Of a stretch of 64,000 bases of DNA, positions 1 to 13,366 are shown piece after piece. The notes beneath the pieces were generated by a model. The model made no database searches. It had not been told where the DNA came from and worked only from the letters and a program-made list of their open reading frames with translations. Source of the DNA: Micromonospora profundi (GTDB taxonomy: Bacteria > Actinomycetota > Actinomycetes > Mycobacteriales > Micromonosporaceae). Position numbers and translations under genes: made by a program. The stretch spans positions 3,567,001 through 3,631,000 of the forward strand of contig NZ_JAATJK010000001.1 of the NCBI RefSeq assembly GCF_011927785.1. The letters run 5' to 3'. How positions within the stretch are numbered: the stretch's first letter is position 1; the number at the start of each line of letters is the position of its first letter.

Positions 1-1923
<1,923 letters not shown>

Positions 1924-1931
<8 letters not shown>

Positions 1932-3105
1932 TGCTGCGCCCCTCGCTGTGGGTCGGGTCTGCACTGGTCTGCCGGCCCTCGATCAGCTCGGCGAAACGGT
2001 CGAAGAGGTAGTCCGCGTCGTGCGGACCGGCCGCCGCCTCCGGGTGGTACTGCACGGTGAACGCCGGTACGTCCACGGCCCGCAGCCCCTCGACCACGTT
2101 GTCATTGAGGCAGACATGGGACACCTGAACGCCACCGAACTCGGTCTGGATCACCTGGTCGGGGACCACCGCCCCCTGCCCGGCGCCCGGCACCTGCACC
2201 GCGAAGCCGTGGTTGTGGCTTGTCACCTCGACCTTGCCGGTGACCCGGTCGAGCACCGGCTGGTTAATGCCGCGGTGGCCGTAGCCCAGCTTGTAGGTGC
2301 CGAAGCCCAACGCCCGCCCGAGGATCTGGCTGCCGAAGCAGATGCCGAACAGCGGGATGCGGCGGGTCAGCACCTCCCGGGCCAGCGCCACCGGCCCGTC
2401 GGCGGTCGCCGGGTCACCCGGGCCGGGCGAGAAGAACACCGCGTCCGCGCCGGTGGCGAGCAGGTCCTCGATGCTCGACGAGGCGGGCAGCACGTGGGTG
2501 GTCACCCCCCGCTCGGCGAGCCGCCGCGGCACGTTGCGCTTGATGCCCAGGTCCAGCGCCGCGACGGTGAACCGCCGCTCGCCGACGGCCTCGACGACGT
2601 ACGGCTTGGCGGTGGTCACCTCGGCGCTGAGGTCCGCGCCGACCATCTGCGGTGACGCGAGGACCCTGGCCAGCAGGCTCTGCGGGTCCGTGTCGATGCT
2701 GGAGATGCCCACCCGCATGGCGCCCCGGTCGCGCAGGTGCCGGGTCAGCGCCCGGGTGTCCACCCCGCTGATGCCCACCACGCCCTCGGTGGCGAGCCGG
2801 TCCTCCAGACTGCCGGTGGCCCGCCAGTTCGAACCGATGCGGGCCGGGTCGCGCACCACGTACCCGGCCACCCAGATCCGGTCGGACTCGTCGTCCTCGC
2901 CGTTGACGCCGGTGTTGCCGATGTGCGGCGCGGTCTGCACGACGACCTGGCGGTGGTACGACGGGTCGGTGAGGGTCTCCTGGTAGCCGGTCATGCCGGT
3001 GTTGAAGACGGCCTCGCCGAAGGTCTCCCCGACACTGCCGTACGCCTCGCCGTGGAAGATGCGCCCGTCCTCGAGTACGAGAATCGCGGGTCTGCGCTTG
3101 CTCAC
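1924..3105 (-). CDS. carA: Carbamoyl-phosphate synthase small (glutaminase) subunit
   Basis: Hydrolyses glutamine and channels ammonia to CarB. 393 residues, normal length. The N-terminal CPSase domain is followed by a class I glutamine amidotransferase domain with nucleophile Cys256 in [13 protein letters not shown] and His354/Glu356 in VQYHPEA. The GTG start at 3105 gives [14 protein letters not shown] and forms a GTGA overlap with the pyrC stop; the longer frame upstream lies inside pyrC and lacks family similarity. Some residues vary from the usual form (FSPGPGDP in place of SNGPGDP), but the catalytic set is intact. Cotranscribed with pyrC and carB. Confidence 0.96.
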
Positions 3106-4379
3106 TTGACAGCCTTTCCGTCCAGAACCGTCGGCTCGCCGCGCAGGAAGGTCGCCACGATGCGACCTGGCAGCGTCATGCGGGCGTACGGGGTGTTGCG
3201 ACTGCGACTGGCCAGCTCCGCCGGCTCGATGGTGCGGCGGACGGCCGGGTCGACAAGGGTCAGGTTGGCCGGCGCACCGGGCGCCGGGTCGACGCCGTGC
3301 CCGGTCAGCCCGGCGATCCGGGCAGGCGTGCGGGACATCCGCTCGGCGATCAGGTCCCACTCGGGGCCGAGCACGTCGAGCGCGATGGACAGGGCGGTCT
3401 CCAGACCGAGCATCCCCGGCCGGGCGTACGCCCACTCGCACTCCTTGTCCTCCACGGCGTGCGGGGCGTGGTCGGTGGCGATGATGTCGATGACGCCGTC
3501 GGCGAGCGCGGCGCGCAACGCGGTGACGTCCGCGGACGTCCGCAGCGGCGGGTTGACCTTGAAGACGGGGTCGTAGCTCTCCGCGCGCTCGTCGGTGAGC
3601 AGTAGGTGGTGCGGGGTGACCTCGGCGGTGACGCGTACCCCACGGGCCTTGGCCTGACGCAGCACCTCGACGCTGCCGGCGGTGGAGACGTGGCAGACGT
3701 GCAGGCGGCTGCCCACGTGCTCGGCGAGCAGCACGTCCCGGGCGATGATCGCCTCCTCGGCGACCGCCGGCCAGCCGATCAGCCCGAGCCGGGTGGAGAC
3801 CTCACCCTCGTGCATCTGGGCGCCCTCGGTGAGCCGGGGCTCCTCGGCGTGCTGGGCGATGATCCCGTCGAACGCCTTGACGTACTCCAGTGCCCGGCGC
3901 ATCAGCAGCGGGTCGGCCACGCAGTGCCCGTCGTCGGAGAACATCCGCACCTGGGCCGCCGAGTCGGCCATCGCGCCCAGCTCGGCGAGGCGCTCGCCGG
4001 CCAGCCCGACGGTGACCGCGCCGACGGGCTGCACGTCGACCAGCCCGGCCTCCCGGCCGAGCCGCCACACCTGCTCGACCACACCCGCGGTGTCGGCCAC
4101 CGGAGAGGTGTTGGCCATCGCGCAGACCGCCGTGTAGCCGCCCAGCGCCGCCGCCCGGGAGCCGGACTCGACGGTCTCGGCGTCCTCCCGACCCGGTTCG
4201 CGCAGGTGGGTGTGCAGGTCGACAAGGCCGGGCAGGGCGACCAGCCCGGTTCCGTCGATGACCGTCGCGTCCGGCGCGGACAGCCCCGCACCGACCTCGG
4301 CGACGACGCCGTCGCGGATCAGCAGGTCCGTCGGCGCGGCGCCGACGACGCTCACGCTGGTGATGAGGTACGCGGTCAC
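3102..4379 (-). CDS. pyrC: Dihydroorotase
   Basis: Cyclises N-carbamoyl-aspartate to dihydroorotate, third step of UMP synthesis. 425 residues, class I type. Metal-binding HTH is seen in [11 protein letters not shown] (His56, His58), with later ligand regions [24 protein letters not shown] and the catalytic aspartate in ATDHAPH. The GTG start at 4379 overlaps the pyrB stop as GTGA. Tight coupling on both sides supports one pyr transcript. In class I enzymes the protein often associates with aspartate carbamoyltransferase, and its gene is adjacent here. Confidence 0.96.
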   Translation of the reverse strand: MTAYLITSVSVVGAAPTDLLIRDGVVAEVGAGLSAPDATVIDGTGLVALPGLVDLHTHLREPGREDAETVESGSRAAALGGYTAVCAMANTSPVADTAGVVEQVWRLGREAGLVDVQPVGAVTVGLAGERLAELGAMADSAAQVRMFSDDGHCVADPLLMRRALEYVKAFDGIIAQHAEEPRLTEGAQMHEGEVSTRLGLIGWPAVAEEAIIARDVLLAEHVGSRLHVCHVSTAGSVEVLRQAKARGVRVTAEVTPHHLLLTDERAESYDPVFKVNPPLRTSADVTALRAALADGVIDIIATDHAPHAVEDKECEWAYARPGMLGLETALSIALDVLGPEWDLIAERMSRTPARIAGLTGHGVDPAPGAPANLTLVDPAVRRTIEPAELASRSRNTPYARMTLPGRIVATFLRGEPTVLDGKAVK

Positions 4380-5296
4380 CGGTTGTTCCCTCCGAGCAGC
4401 AGGTACAGGACGGCCATCCGCACGGAAACCCCGTTGGTGACCTGTTCGACGATCGTGGAGCGGGGTGAGTCGGCCACCTCGGGGGTGATCTCCATCCCCC
4501 GGTTCATCGGGTGCATGACGATGGCGTGCTCCGGCAGCCGGCGCATGCGGGGCCCGTCCAGCCCGTAGCGGCGGGCGTACTCGCGGGCGGACGGGAAGTA
4601 GGAGTCCTTCATCCGCTCCCGCTGCACCCGCAGCATCATCACCACGTCGACGTCGGGCAGCACCGAGTCGAGGTCGTAGGAGACGTCGGTGCCGGGTGCG
4701 AGGGCGCCGGCGATGTCGACCGGGATGAGCGTCGGCGGGCCGACGAGGGTCACCTTCGCGCCGAGGGTCGACAGCAGCAGGACGTTCGAGCGGGCGACCC
4801 GGGAGTGCAGCACGTCTCCGACCACGGCGACCGACAGGCCGGCGAGCCGACCCAGCCGGGCCCGCATCGTGTACGCGTCGAGCAACGCCTGGGTGGGGTG
4901 CTCGTGGGTGCCGTCGCCGGCGTTGACCACCGAGCCGTCCACCCAGTTGGCGAGGCGGTGCGGGGCGCCGGAGGCGGGGTGCCGCACGACCACCGCGTCA
5001 GCGCCCATCGCCTGCAGGGTCAGCGCGGTGTCCTTCAGGCTCTCGCCCTTGGCGACGCTGGAACCCTTCGCGGAAAAGTTGATCACGTCGGCGCTGAGCC
5101 GCTTCGCCGCCGCCTCGAACGAGATCCGGGTACGTGTGGAGTCCTCGTAGAAGAGGTTCACGACAGTACGGCCGCGCAGCGCGGGCAGCTTCTTGATCTC
5201 GCGGCCGGCGACAGTGGCCATCTCGGCGGCGGTGTCCAGGATCTCGGTGGCGGTGTCGGCGTCCAGGTCCGCGCCGGAGAGCAGGTGCTTGATCAT
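4376..5296 (-). CDS. pyrB: Aspartate carbamoyltransferase catalytic subunit
   Basis: Condenses carbamoyl phosphate with aspartate, the committed step of pyrimidine synthesis. 306 residues, the length of a catalytic chain. The carbamoyl-phosphate loop is seen as [15 protein letters not shown] (Ser53-Arg57), with [13 protein letters not shown] and a C-terminal HPMNRGMEI region. No pyrI regulatory chain gene is next to it, so allosteric control of the E. coli kind is not expected. The start overlaps the pyrR stop as ATGA. Confidence 0.97.
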   Translation of the reverse strand: MIKHLLSGADLDADTATEILDTAAEMATVAGREIKKLPALRGRTVVNLFYEDSTRTRISFEAAAKRLSADVINFSAKGSSVAKGESLKDTALTLQAMGADAVVVRHPASGAPHRLANWVDGSVVNAGDGTHEHPTQALLDAYTMRARLGRLAGLSVAVVGDVLHSRVARSNVLLLSTLGAKVTLVGPPTLIPVDIAGALAPGTDVSYDLDSVLPDVDVVMMLRVQRERMKDSYFPSAREYARRYGLDGPRMRRLPEHAIVMHPMNRGMEITPEVADSPRSTIVEQVTNGVSVRMAVLYLLLGGNNR

Positions 5297-5877
5297 GCGG
5301 TTGCCCCTCCGTACAACTTGACCTCGTCGACACCGTCGGTCTCGGCGAGCGTGACCTTCACGCTCTCGGCGAGCGAGGTCGGGATGTTCTTGCCGACGTA
5401 GTCGGCGCGGATCGGCAGCTCCCGGTGGCCCCGGTCGACAAGGACCGCGAGCTGCACCGACGCCGGGCGGCCCACGTCGTTGAGCGCGTCGAGCGCGGCC
5501 CGGACAGTGCGGCCGGAGAACAACACGTCGTCGACGAGGATGACCCGCTTGCCGTCGATGCCGCCGGTGGGCACCTGGGTGGGGCCGACCGCGCGGGTGG
5601 CGTGGCGCCGCAGGTCGTCACGGTAGAGCGTGATGTCGAGCACACCCACCGGGATGTCGACGGCCTCGAAGGTGCTGATGCGGGCCGCGAGCCGTCGCGC
5701 GAGGGGCGCGCCACGGGTGGGAATCCCCAACAGCACGGTGTCGGCGGCGCCCTGGGTCTTCTCCAGGATCTGGTGCGAGATGCGGTCGACCACGCGCTGC
5801 ACGTCGGCGCTGTCGAGGATGACCTTCACCGAGGGTTGTCGTGGTGGTGACGAGCGGGCAGCCGGTGGGTACGCCAC
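5293..5877 (-). CDS. pyrR: PyrR bifunctional regulator / uracil phosphoribosyltransferase
   Basis: RNA-binding pyrimidine regulator with weak uracil phosphoribosyltransferase activity. 194 residues from the GTG at 5877, which has a perfect AAGGAGG six bases upstream; the frame stays open further upstream but has no comparable signal. The PRPP-binding motif is [19 protein letters not shown], and the N-terminal part carries [13 protein letters not shown]. First gene of the pyr operon. Its own leader carries a match to the PyrR recognition loop directly before the ribosome-binding site (5884-5909), which predicts translational autorepression of the operon when UMP is high. Confidence 0.96.
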   Translation of the reverse strand: MAYPPAARSSPPRQPSVKVILDSADVQRVVDRISHQILEKTQGAADTVLLGIPTRGAPLARRLAARISTFEAVDIPVGVLDITLYRDDLRRHATRAVGPTQVPTGGIDGKRVILVDDVLFSGRTVRAALDALNDVGRPASVQLAVLVDRGHRELPIRADYVGKNIPTSLAESVKVTLAETDGVDEVKLYGGATA

Positions 5878-5883
5878 GGCAGA

Positions 5884-5909
5884 CCTCCTTCCCCGCCTCA
5901 CGGGACGGG
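5884..5909 (-). promoter_or_regulatory. PyrR-binding RNA loop overlapping the pyrR ribosome-binding site
   Basis: Read as RNA, the leader contains a CCCG/CGGG stem (5909-5906 with 5895-5892) closing the loop UCCCGUGAGG (5905-5896). This fits the published PyrR recognition pattern UCCNGNGAGG. The stem is followed after one base by the Shine-Dalgarno AAGGAGG (5890-5884) and six bases later by the GTG start. No terminator or antiterminator pairing is evident, so PyrR bound here would most simply block ribosome entry. The match and the positions are seen; the mechanism is inferred. Confidence 0.85.
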
Positions 5910-6085
5910 TCGTTAAAGGATGTCGGGCAACTCCGGTCGGACCGCGTACAGACCCGGACCGGGGCTTCACGCCACGTTACCAGTGGTCACCCGGCCGATG
6001 GACGGCGGCTGCTGACCACCGGATCAGGCCGACGAATGGGGATAACTCCCCCGGTGGCCCTCAACGGTAGGGTCGCGACCACTTG

Positions 6086-6094
6086 ACCACGTGT
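6086..6094. promoter_or_regulatory. Possible BldD box in the bldD / pyrR intergenic region
   Basis: The 9-mer ACCACGTGT fits the outer AC...GT arms of the BldD operator but misses two inner consensus positions. It lies about 70 bases upstream of the bldD start, in the 287-base divergent region shared with pyrR. BldD represses its own gene in Streptomyces, which makes the position sensible, but the match is imperfect and could be chance. Confidence 0.3.
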
Positions 6095-6164
6095 CGCATT
6101 CCCCGTACCGTCACGCTCCGTAGCGATCGACGGGAGAACCCCGAGCAGCACTGGGAGTGTCCGA

Positions 6165-6653
6165 ATGCCCTCTGAATACGCCAAATCTCTGGGCGCCCGC
6201 CTGCGCTCCATCCGCCAGCAGCAGGGCCTGTCCCTGCAGGGTGTGGAGGAGAAGTCGAACGGGCGGTGGAAGGCCGTGGTGGTCGGCTCGTACGAGCGTG
6301 GCGACCGCGCCGTGACGGTTTCCCGTCTGGCCGAGCTGGCCGAGTTCTACCGTGTCCCCGTCTCGGAGCTGCTGCCCGACGGCAGTGGTGTCCGTCACGA
6401 GCCCACCAGCAAGATCGTTCTGGACCTGGAGCGGCTCTACGACGAGGCCTCCGAGGACCTGGCCTACGTCGCCCGCTACGCCCGCGCCATCCAGCAGCAG
6501 CGTGGCGACTACAACGGTCGGGTGCTCTCCATCCGCGCCGACGACCTGCGCGCGCTCGCGATCGTCTACGACGCCTCGCCGTCCGGGCTGATCGAGCGGC
6601 TCACCGAGCACGGTGTGCTGGTCGCCGACCCGCGGGCGTTCTTCGCCTCCTGA
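6165..6653 (+). CDS. bldD: BldD, cyclic-di-GMP-responsive developmental regulator
   Basis: Master repressor of sporulation genes during vegetative growth in actinomycetes. 162 residues. The N-terminal helix-turn-helix (about 1-70; EYAKSLGARLRSIRQQQGLS, then GRWKAVVVGSYERGDRAV) is nearly identical to Streptomyces BldD. The C-terminal domain has the c-di-GMP signature as R113-G114-D115, eight residues, then R124-A125-D126-D127; Streptomyces has RQDD in the second part. The ATG at 6165 has GGGAG seven bases upstream. Single gene, facing nusB, with a bidirectional terminator after it. Confidence 0.96.
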   Translation: MPSEYAKSLGARLRSIRQQQGLSLQGVEEKSNGRWKAVVVGSYERGDRAVTVSRLAELAEFYRVPVSELLPDGSGVRHEPTSKIVLDLERLYDEASEDLAYVARYARAIQQQRGDYNGRVLSIRADDLRALAIVYDASPSGLIERLTEHGVLVADPRAFFAS

Positions 6654-6666
6654 GCTGTCGCTCCAC

Positions 6667-6704
6667 CCGAAAAGGCCCGTGCCGGATGGCACGGGCCTTT
6701 TCGG
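6667..6704. terminator. Bidirectional intrinsic terminator between bldD and nusB
   Basis: A perfect 17-bp stem with GGAT as loop, starting CCGAAAAGGCCCGTGCC; the stem ends in A and T runs on opposite sides, so it can work on both strands. It sits 14 bases after the bldD stop and 13 bases before the nusB stop. Confidence 0.92.
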
Positions 6705-6716
6705 TGGTGCCTGACC

Positions 6717-7151
6717 TCAGCGGGTGGCGTACTCGGCGATACGGCCGAGCAGACCGTTGAGGAAGCGCGGCGAATCGTCGGTCGACATCTGCCGGGCCAA
6801 CTCCACAGCCTCGCTGATCGCCACCGCGTCGTCGATCTCGTCGACGTAGAGCAACTCGTAGACGGCGACCCGGGCCAGGTTGCGGTCGACCACCGGCATC
6901 CGGTCCAGGGTCCAGCCCTCGGCATAGCTGGCGATCAGCTCGTCGATCCGGTTGAGGTGTTCGGCGACCCCCTCGATCAGGCCCACCGCGTAACCCATAT
7001 GCTCCGGGCGGGGCTGTTCGATGCGCTGAAGGTAGCCGGCCAGCACCTCCACGGGCGGCCTGTCCCGCAGGTCGGCCTCGTAGAGGACATCCAGCGCCCG
7101 CTTGCGCGCCTTGCGGCGCGCCGGCATCTGCTGCTTGGGACCCTCAGCCAT
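6717..7151 (-). CDS. nusB: Transcription antitermination factor NusB
   Basis: Pairs with NusE (S10) on boxA RNA to promote rRNA antitermination. 144 residues, all-helical NusB fold, with ARRKARKRALDVLYEADLR at the N terminus and RMPVVDRNLARVAVYELLY plus AISEAVELARQ near the C terminus. The ATG at 7151 shares one base with the efp stop (TGATG), so it is translationally coupled to efp. The efp-nusB pair beside bldD is a conserved actinobacterial order. Confidence 0.96.
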   Translation of the reverse strand: MAEGPKQQMPARRKARKRALDVLYEADLRDRPPVEVLAGYLQRIEQPRPEHMGYAVGLIEGVAEHLNRIDELIASYAEGWTLDRMPVVDRNLARVAVYELLYVDEIDDAVAISEAVELARQMSTDDSPRFLNGLLGRIAEYATR

Positions 7152-7708
7152 CAGGCGCGGCCGAGGTAACGGCCGTCGCGGGTGTCGACCTTGATCTTCT
7201 CACCGGTGGTGATGAACAGCGGGACCGGCACTGTGGCGCCGGTCTCGACGGTCGCCGGCTTGTTGCCGCCGGTCGACCGGTCGCCCTGCAGACCCGGCTC
7301 GGTGTACGTGACCTCGAGCACGACACTGGTGGGCAGCTCGATGTAGAGCGGCACACCTTCGTGGGTGGCGACTGTCGCCTCCGCCTCGGGCAACAGGTAG
7401 TTGGCTGCCTCCCCGACGGTGCCGCCGGGAACGGTGATCTGGTCGAAGGTCTCCAGATCCATGAAGACGTAGTCTTCGCCGTCGGCGTACAGGTACTGCA
7501 TCGTGCGCTTGTCCACGGTCGCGGTCTCGACCTTGGTGCCCGCGTTGAAGGTCTTGTCGACCACCTTCCCGGACAGCACGTTCTTCAGCGTGGTGCGCAC
7601 GAAGGCACCACCCTTACCGGGCTTGACGTGCTGGAACTCGACGACGGACCAGAGCTCGCCGTCAAGGTTGAGTACCAGGCCGTTCTTGAGGTCGTTGGTA
7701 GAGGCCAT
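7151..7708 (-). CDS. efp: Elongation factor P
   Basis: Rescues ribosomes stalled on polyproline; relevant in a genome that codes for proteins such as the Pro-rich product at 32237-35344. 185 residues with KOW, OB1 and OB2 domains. The tip loop reads KPGKGGAF with Lys32 at the modification position. Actinobacterial EF-P of this loop type is reported to work without lysylation, and no epmA or epmB-like gene is in this window. Starts at 7708; the ATG follows an AGGAAAT-type ribosome site. Confidence 0.96.
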   Translation of the reverse strand: MASTNDLKNGLVLNLDGELWSVVEFQHVKPGKGGAFVRTTLKNVLSGKVVDKTFNAGTKVETATVDKRTMQYLYADGEDYVFMDLETFDQITVPGGTVGEAANYLLPEAEATVATHEGVPLYIELPTSVVLEVTYTEPGLQGDRSTGGNKPATVETGATVPVPLFITTGEKIKVDTRDGRYLGRA

Positions 7709-7873
7709 TTCCTGCCTTGATCATCAATTGGCGGACAGACCTGGCAAGTCTACAAGCTGCGCTGCGGCGCGTTACCCGCCGTGGTCGGCCGACCGTCCCG
7801 CCGCGCGGCCGGCATCCCGACGACGGTGACGGAACGTCATTTGCGGGTCACGGCCGTCCCATCCTTCCTGGCC

Positions 7874-8000
7874 CCTTTGCTCTGCTTCAACCCACGCAAC
7901 AGTCACCCTCCGTAAGACGCGACAGGCAGGGCCGACCGACACCGGTGCCGGGTATGCGCAGCTCAAGGTCGGTGTCGCGTGGGTTGAAGCAGAGCAAAGG
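7874..8000. repeat. 24-bp inverted repeat in a 486-base gene-free gap
   Basis: Left arm 7874-7897 (begins CCTTTGCTCTGCTTC) is the exact reverse complement of right arm 7977-8000, with 79 bases between. A smaller CGACACC / GGTGTCG pair lies inside. The whole interval 7709-8194 between efp and aroQ shows no convincing coding region on either strand. The structure could be a REP/MITE-like element or a long hairpin in a transcript. No transposase is nearby. Confidence 0.8.
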
Positions 8001-8194
8001 AGGCGACGAGGAGGGCGGCCGCCTGCACGCGGCCGGGATGCGGCAACCGACGGTGACGCCCTCCATCCAGTAGCGGTGTCACAGTAGGTAAGCCGACGCG
8101 ACGAGGGCGGCGGAAGGCGCCGGTGGACCAGGGCTGCGGAAGCGCCGGTCGGCGTGGGTCAGCCGGCTTCGCTCCGGACCACCTGAGCGGCAGG

Positions 8195-10559
<2,365 letters not shown>

Positions 10560-10593
10560 ACGGCGCGGGTCACCGGCTGACCGGTCAGCGCGG

Positions 10594-10620
10594 CGTCGGT
10601 CGGCGAGTCGCCGACCGACG
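10594..10620. terminator. Hairpin between hydrolase and aroK ends
   Basis: An 11-bp perfect GC-rich stem (CGTCGGTCGGC) with a 5-base loop sits between two convergent stop codons, two bases from the aroK stop. There is no T run, so it is a likely but not certain terminator, usable in both directions. Confidence 0.65.
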
Positions 10621-10622
10621 GG

Positions 10623-11126
10623 TCAGCGAGGCAGCAGCGCGGCGATCTCGGCGGCGATCTCCGCCGGGGTGCGCCCGTCGGTGACGACCGTCTCGGTGGC
10701 CACCTCGGCGTAGAGCGGACGGCGCTGGTCCATCAGGTGCTTGAGGGTGGCGCGCGGGTTGATCGCCAACAGTGGCCGGCCCGCGCCGAGCCCGACCCGC
10801 TTCACGGCGTCGGGCAGCTCGACCGACAGGTGCACCACCCGATGCCCGATCAGGGCGGCACGGGTCTCCTCGGCCAGCACCGCGCCGCCGCCCAGGGCGA
10901 GCACACCAGGGCTGGCCGCCAACGCGGCGGCGACGGCGGCCCGCTCCAGGGCACGGAAGTGGTCCTCGCCCTCGTCGATGAAGATCTCCGGGATGGGCTT
11001 GCCGGCCATCTGCTCGATGTCGGTGTCGGTGTCGCGGAACTCCACACCGAGTACGGCGGCGAGGGCCTGCCCGACAGTGGTCTTGCCGCAGCCGGGTGCC
11101 CCGACCAGCACGACGACCGGCGCCAT
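10623..11126 (-). CDS. aroK: Shikimate kinase
   Basis: Phosphorylates shikimate at the 3-hydroxyl. 167 residues. P-loop [11 protein letters not shown] (about 9-19), shikimate-binding [13 protein letters not shown] and FRALERAAV, then LALGGGAVL, and the lid region GRPLLA. The ATG at 11126 shares a base with the aroC stop (TGATG), so aroC-aroK are coupled. Confidence 0.95.
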   Translation of the reverse strand: MAPVVVLVGAPGCGKTTVGQALAAVLGVEFRDTDTDIEQMAGKPIPEIFIDEGEDHFRALERAAVAAALAASPGVLALGGGAVLAEETRAALIGHRVVHLSVELPDAVKRVGLGAGRPLLAINPRATLKHLMDQRRPLYAEVATETVVTDGRTPAEIAAEIAALLPR

Positions 11127-12304
11127 CAGCGGATGACCAGCGCGTCGAGGTAGCTGGCGAGGTTGCGGCGGATCTCGGCGACCGAGTCGCCGCCGAACTT
11201 CTCGGTGGCAGCTTCGGCGAGCACCAGGGCCACCATCGCCTCGGCGACGACCGCCGCGGCGGGCACCGCGCAGACGTCCGAACGCTGGTTGATGGCGGTC
11301 GCCGGCTCGCCGGTGGCGACGTCCACGGTGGCCAGCGCGCGGTTCAGCGAGGAGATCGGCTTCATGGCGGCGCGGACGCGCAGCGGCTCACCGGTGGTGA
11401 TGCCGCCCTCCAGACCGCCGGCCCGGTCGGTGACCCGGCGGACACCGGTGGCCGACGGGATGATCTCGTCGTGCGCCTCGGAGCCACGGGAGCGGGCCTG
11501 CTGCCACCCGTCGCCGATCTCCACGCCCTTGATCGCCTGGATGGACATGAGCGCGGTGGCCAGCCGGGCGTCGAGCTTGCGGTCCCACTGCACGTGGCTG
11601 CCCAGCCCTGGCGGCACGCCGTACGCCAGCACCTCGACCACGCCACCGAGGGTGTCGGCGGCCTTCTTCGCGGCGTCGACCTCGGCGACCATCAGGGCGC
11701 TGGCCTCCGGGTCGAGGCAGCGCAGCGGGTCGGCGTCGATGCGGGCGGCGTCCTGGGGGCTCGGGCGCAGCCCGGGCTTCGCGGCGATCGGACCAAGCTC
11801 GATGACGTGCGAGACGATCTCGACGCCGAGTGCCTGCCGGATCAGCGCCTTGGCGACAGTGCCGACGGCGACCCGGGCGGCGGTCTCCCGGGCGCTGGCG
11901 CGCTCCAGGATGGGACGGGCGTCGCTGTGGCCGTACTTCTGCATGCCGGCCAGGTCGGCGTGGCCGGGCCGGGGACGGGTCAGCGGGGCGTTGCGGGCCT
12001 GCCGGGCCAGCTCGTCGGGGTCGACAGGGTCGGCGGCCATCACCGTGCGCCACTTCGGCCACTCGGAGTTGCCCACCCGGATCGCCACCGGGCTGCCCAG
12101 TGTGACGCCGTGCCGCAGCCCGCCGAGCACCTCGACCTCGTCCTGCTCGAACGACATCCGGGCGCCCCGGCCGTAGCCCAGCCGCCGACGGGCCAGCTCA
12201 CCGGCGATCTCGGTGGTGCTCACCTCGATACCGGCCGGCACCCCCTCCATCAACGCGACGAGGGCGGGACCGTGCGATTCACCTGCAGTCAACCAGCGCA
12301 ACAC
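11126..12304 (-). CDS. aroC: Chorismate synthase
   Basis: Removes phosphate from EPSP to give chorismate, using reduced FMN. 392 residues, the usual length. Signature stretches: [20 protein letters not shown] at the start, [38 protein letters not shown] and [14 protein letters not shown]. First gene of the aroC-aroK unit. The minus-strand exopolysaccharide block ends 132 bases upstream at 12437, so this operon may receive read-through from it unless terminated there. Confidence 0.97.
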   Translation of the reverse strand: MLRWLTAGESHGPALVALMEGVPAGIEVSTTEIAGELARRRLGYGRGARMSFEQDEVEVLGGLRHGVTLGSPVAIRVGNSEWPKWRTVMAADPVDPDELARQARNAPLTRPRPGHADLAGMQKYGHSDARPILERASARETAARVAVGTVAKALIRQALGVEIVSHVIELGPIAAKPGLRPSPQDAARIDADPLRCLDPEASALMVAEVDAAKKAADTLGGVVEVLAYGVPPGLGSHVQWDRKLDARLATALMSIQAIKGVEIGDGWQQARSRGSEAHDEIIPSATGVRRVTDRAGGLEGGITTGEPLRVRAAMKPISSLNRALATVDVATGEPATAINQRSDVCAVPAAAVVAEAMVALVLAEAATEKFGGDSVAEIRRNLASYLDALVIR

Positions 12305-12436
12305 AGCGGTCAGTCTGTCACGCCCGGCCGCCGGCCCGATGCGCTGCCCGCCGCGTCCCGCCCTACGGACGGCGACACACGGCGGGACCGCCGTCGGCAG
12401 TGACCCGGTGAAGCCCGGGCCGCCGCCGACGGCGGC

Positions 12437-13366
12437 TCAGATTCCTCGGCCGCGCTTGTGCAGGGTGCGCAGCACCGCGTCGGCCCGCACCACCCGACCG
12501 GCGACCGCGAGCGCCAGGTAGGCGCGCGGCTCGCGGGGGTTGCGGCGCAGGGTTCGCCGCGCCCAGCGCAGCGCGCCCCGGCGGTCGCCGGACGCGGCCC
12601 GGGCGAAGGCGATCTGTCCGGTGACCCGCGCCTCGCCGGCCGGCTGGCCGGCGAACTCCGGGTAGCGGTGCAGCAGCCACTGCAACGCCTCGGAGATCGT
12701 GTCCCAGCGCTGGGCGAAGTACGAGCGCTTGTGCCACCGCACGAGCACCGACGGGGTACGCAGGTTGAGCAGCGGCGCGCTGCGGGCGGCCCGCAACAGG
12801 AACTCGTAGTCCTCGGCGTAGCTGCCCGGAATTTCCTCGTCGACAAGGCCGAACCCGTCGCGCAGCGCTGCCGCGCGGATCAGGAAGGTCGACGGGTGCA
12901 GCTCCGTCATCCGGTCCCGCAGCAGGTCGTCAAGGGTGATCCGGTCCTTGTCGAGCACCCGGTCGACGGTGTGCCCGTCGTAGGTGACCCGGATGCCGCA
13001 GCACACGAACTCGGCGGCCGGGTCGGCGGTCAACGCCTCGACCTGGGCGGCCAACTTGCCCGGCAGCCACTCGTCGTCGTCGTCGCAGAACGCGACAAGC
13101 TCACCCTCGGCAGCGAGGGTGCCGCTGTTGCGGGCGCCGGCGAGGCCCGGTGTGCGCTGGTTGCGGATCACCCGCACCGTACGGTCCGGACCGGTCAACC
13201 CGGCCAGATCGGTCAGCGACTCGTCGGGCGTGGACTGGTCGAACACGACCACCGCTTCGATGCCGCCCGCGTACTCCTGGGCGAGGATCGCCGCCAACGC
13301 GGCGCGCAGCAGCTCGGGCCGGTCCCGGGTGGGCACCACGACGCTCACTGTCGGCTGCCGGGTCAT
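12437..13366 (-). CDS. Family 2 glycosyltransferase
   Basis: Inverting GT-A glycosyltransferase, probably adding one sugar of the exopolysaccharide repeat at the cytoplasmic membrane face. 309 residues from the ATG at 13366, which follows GGAGGAG. GT2 start PTVSVVVPTRDRPELLRAA, acidic metal-binding patch AFCDDDDEWLPGKLAAQ, and later ETEIPG-like acceptor region EEIPGSYAEDYEFLLRA. The C-terminal 70 residues are Arg-rich and helical. ATGA-type overlap with the upstream gene. Last gene of the block; sugar and linkage cannot be predicted. Confidence 0.88.
   Translation of the reverse strand: MTRQPTVSVVVPTRDRPELLRAALAAILAQEYAGGIEAVVVFDQSTPDESLTDLAGLTGPDRTVRVIRNQRTPGLAGARNSGTLAAEGELVAFCDDDDEWLPGKLAAQVEALTADPAAEFVCCGIRVTYDGHTVDRVLDKDRITLDDLLRDRMTELHPSTFLIRAAALRDGFGLVDEEIPGSYAEDYEFLLRAARSAPLLNLRTPSVLVRWHKRSYFAQRWDTISEALQWLLHRYPEFAGQPAGEARVTGQIAFARAASGDRRGALRWARRTLRRNPREPRAYLALAVAGRVVRADAVLRTLHKRGRGI

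Noticed and set aside
5911..6080. Upstream extension of pyrR to codons before 5877
   Set aside because: The extra residues are Arg/Pro-rich with no similarity, and the PyrR loop and AAGGAGG place the start at 5877.
12423..12436. 6-bp GCCGCC/GGCGGC stem after the GT2 gene as operon terminator
   Set aside because: Too short, and it overlaps the stop codon region; no T run is present.
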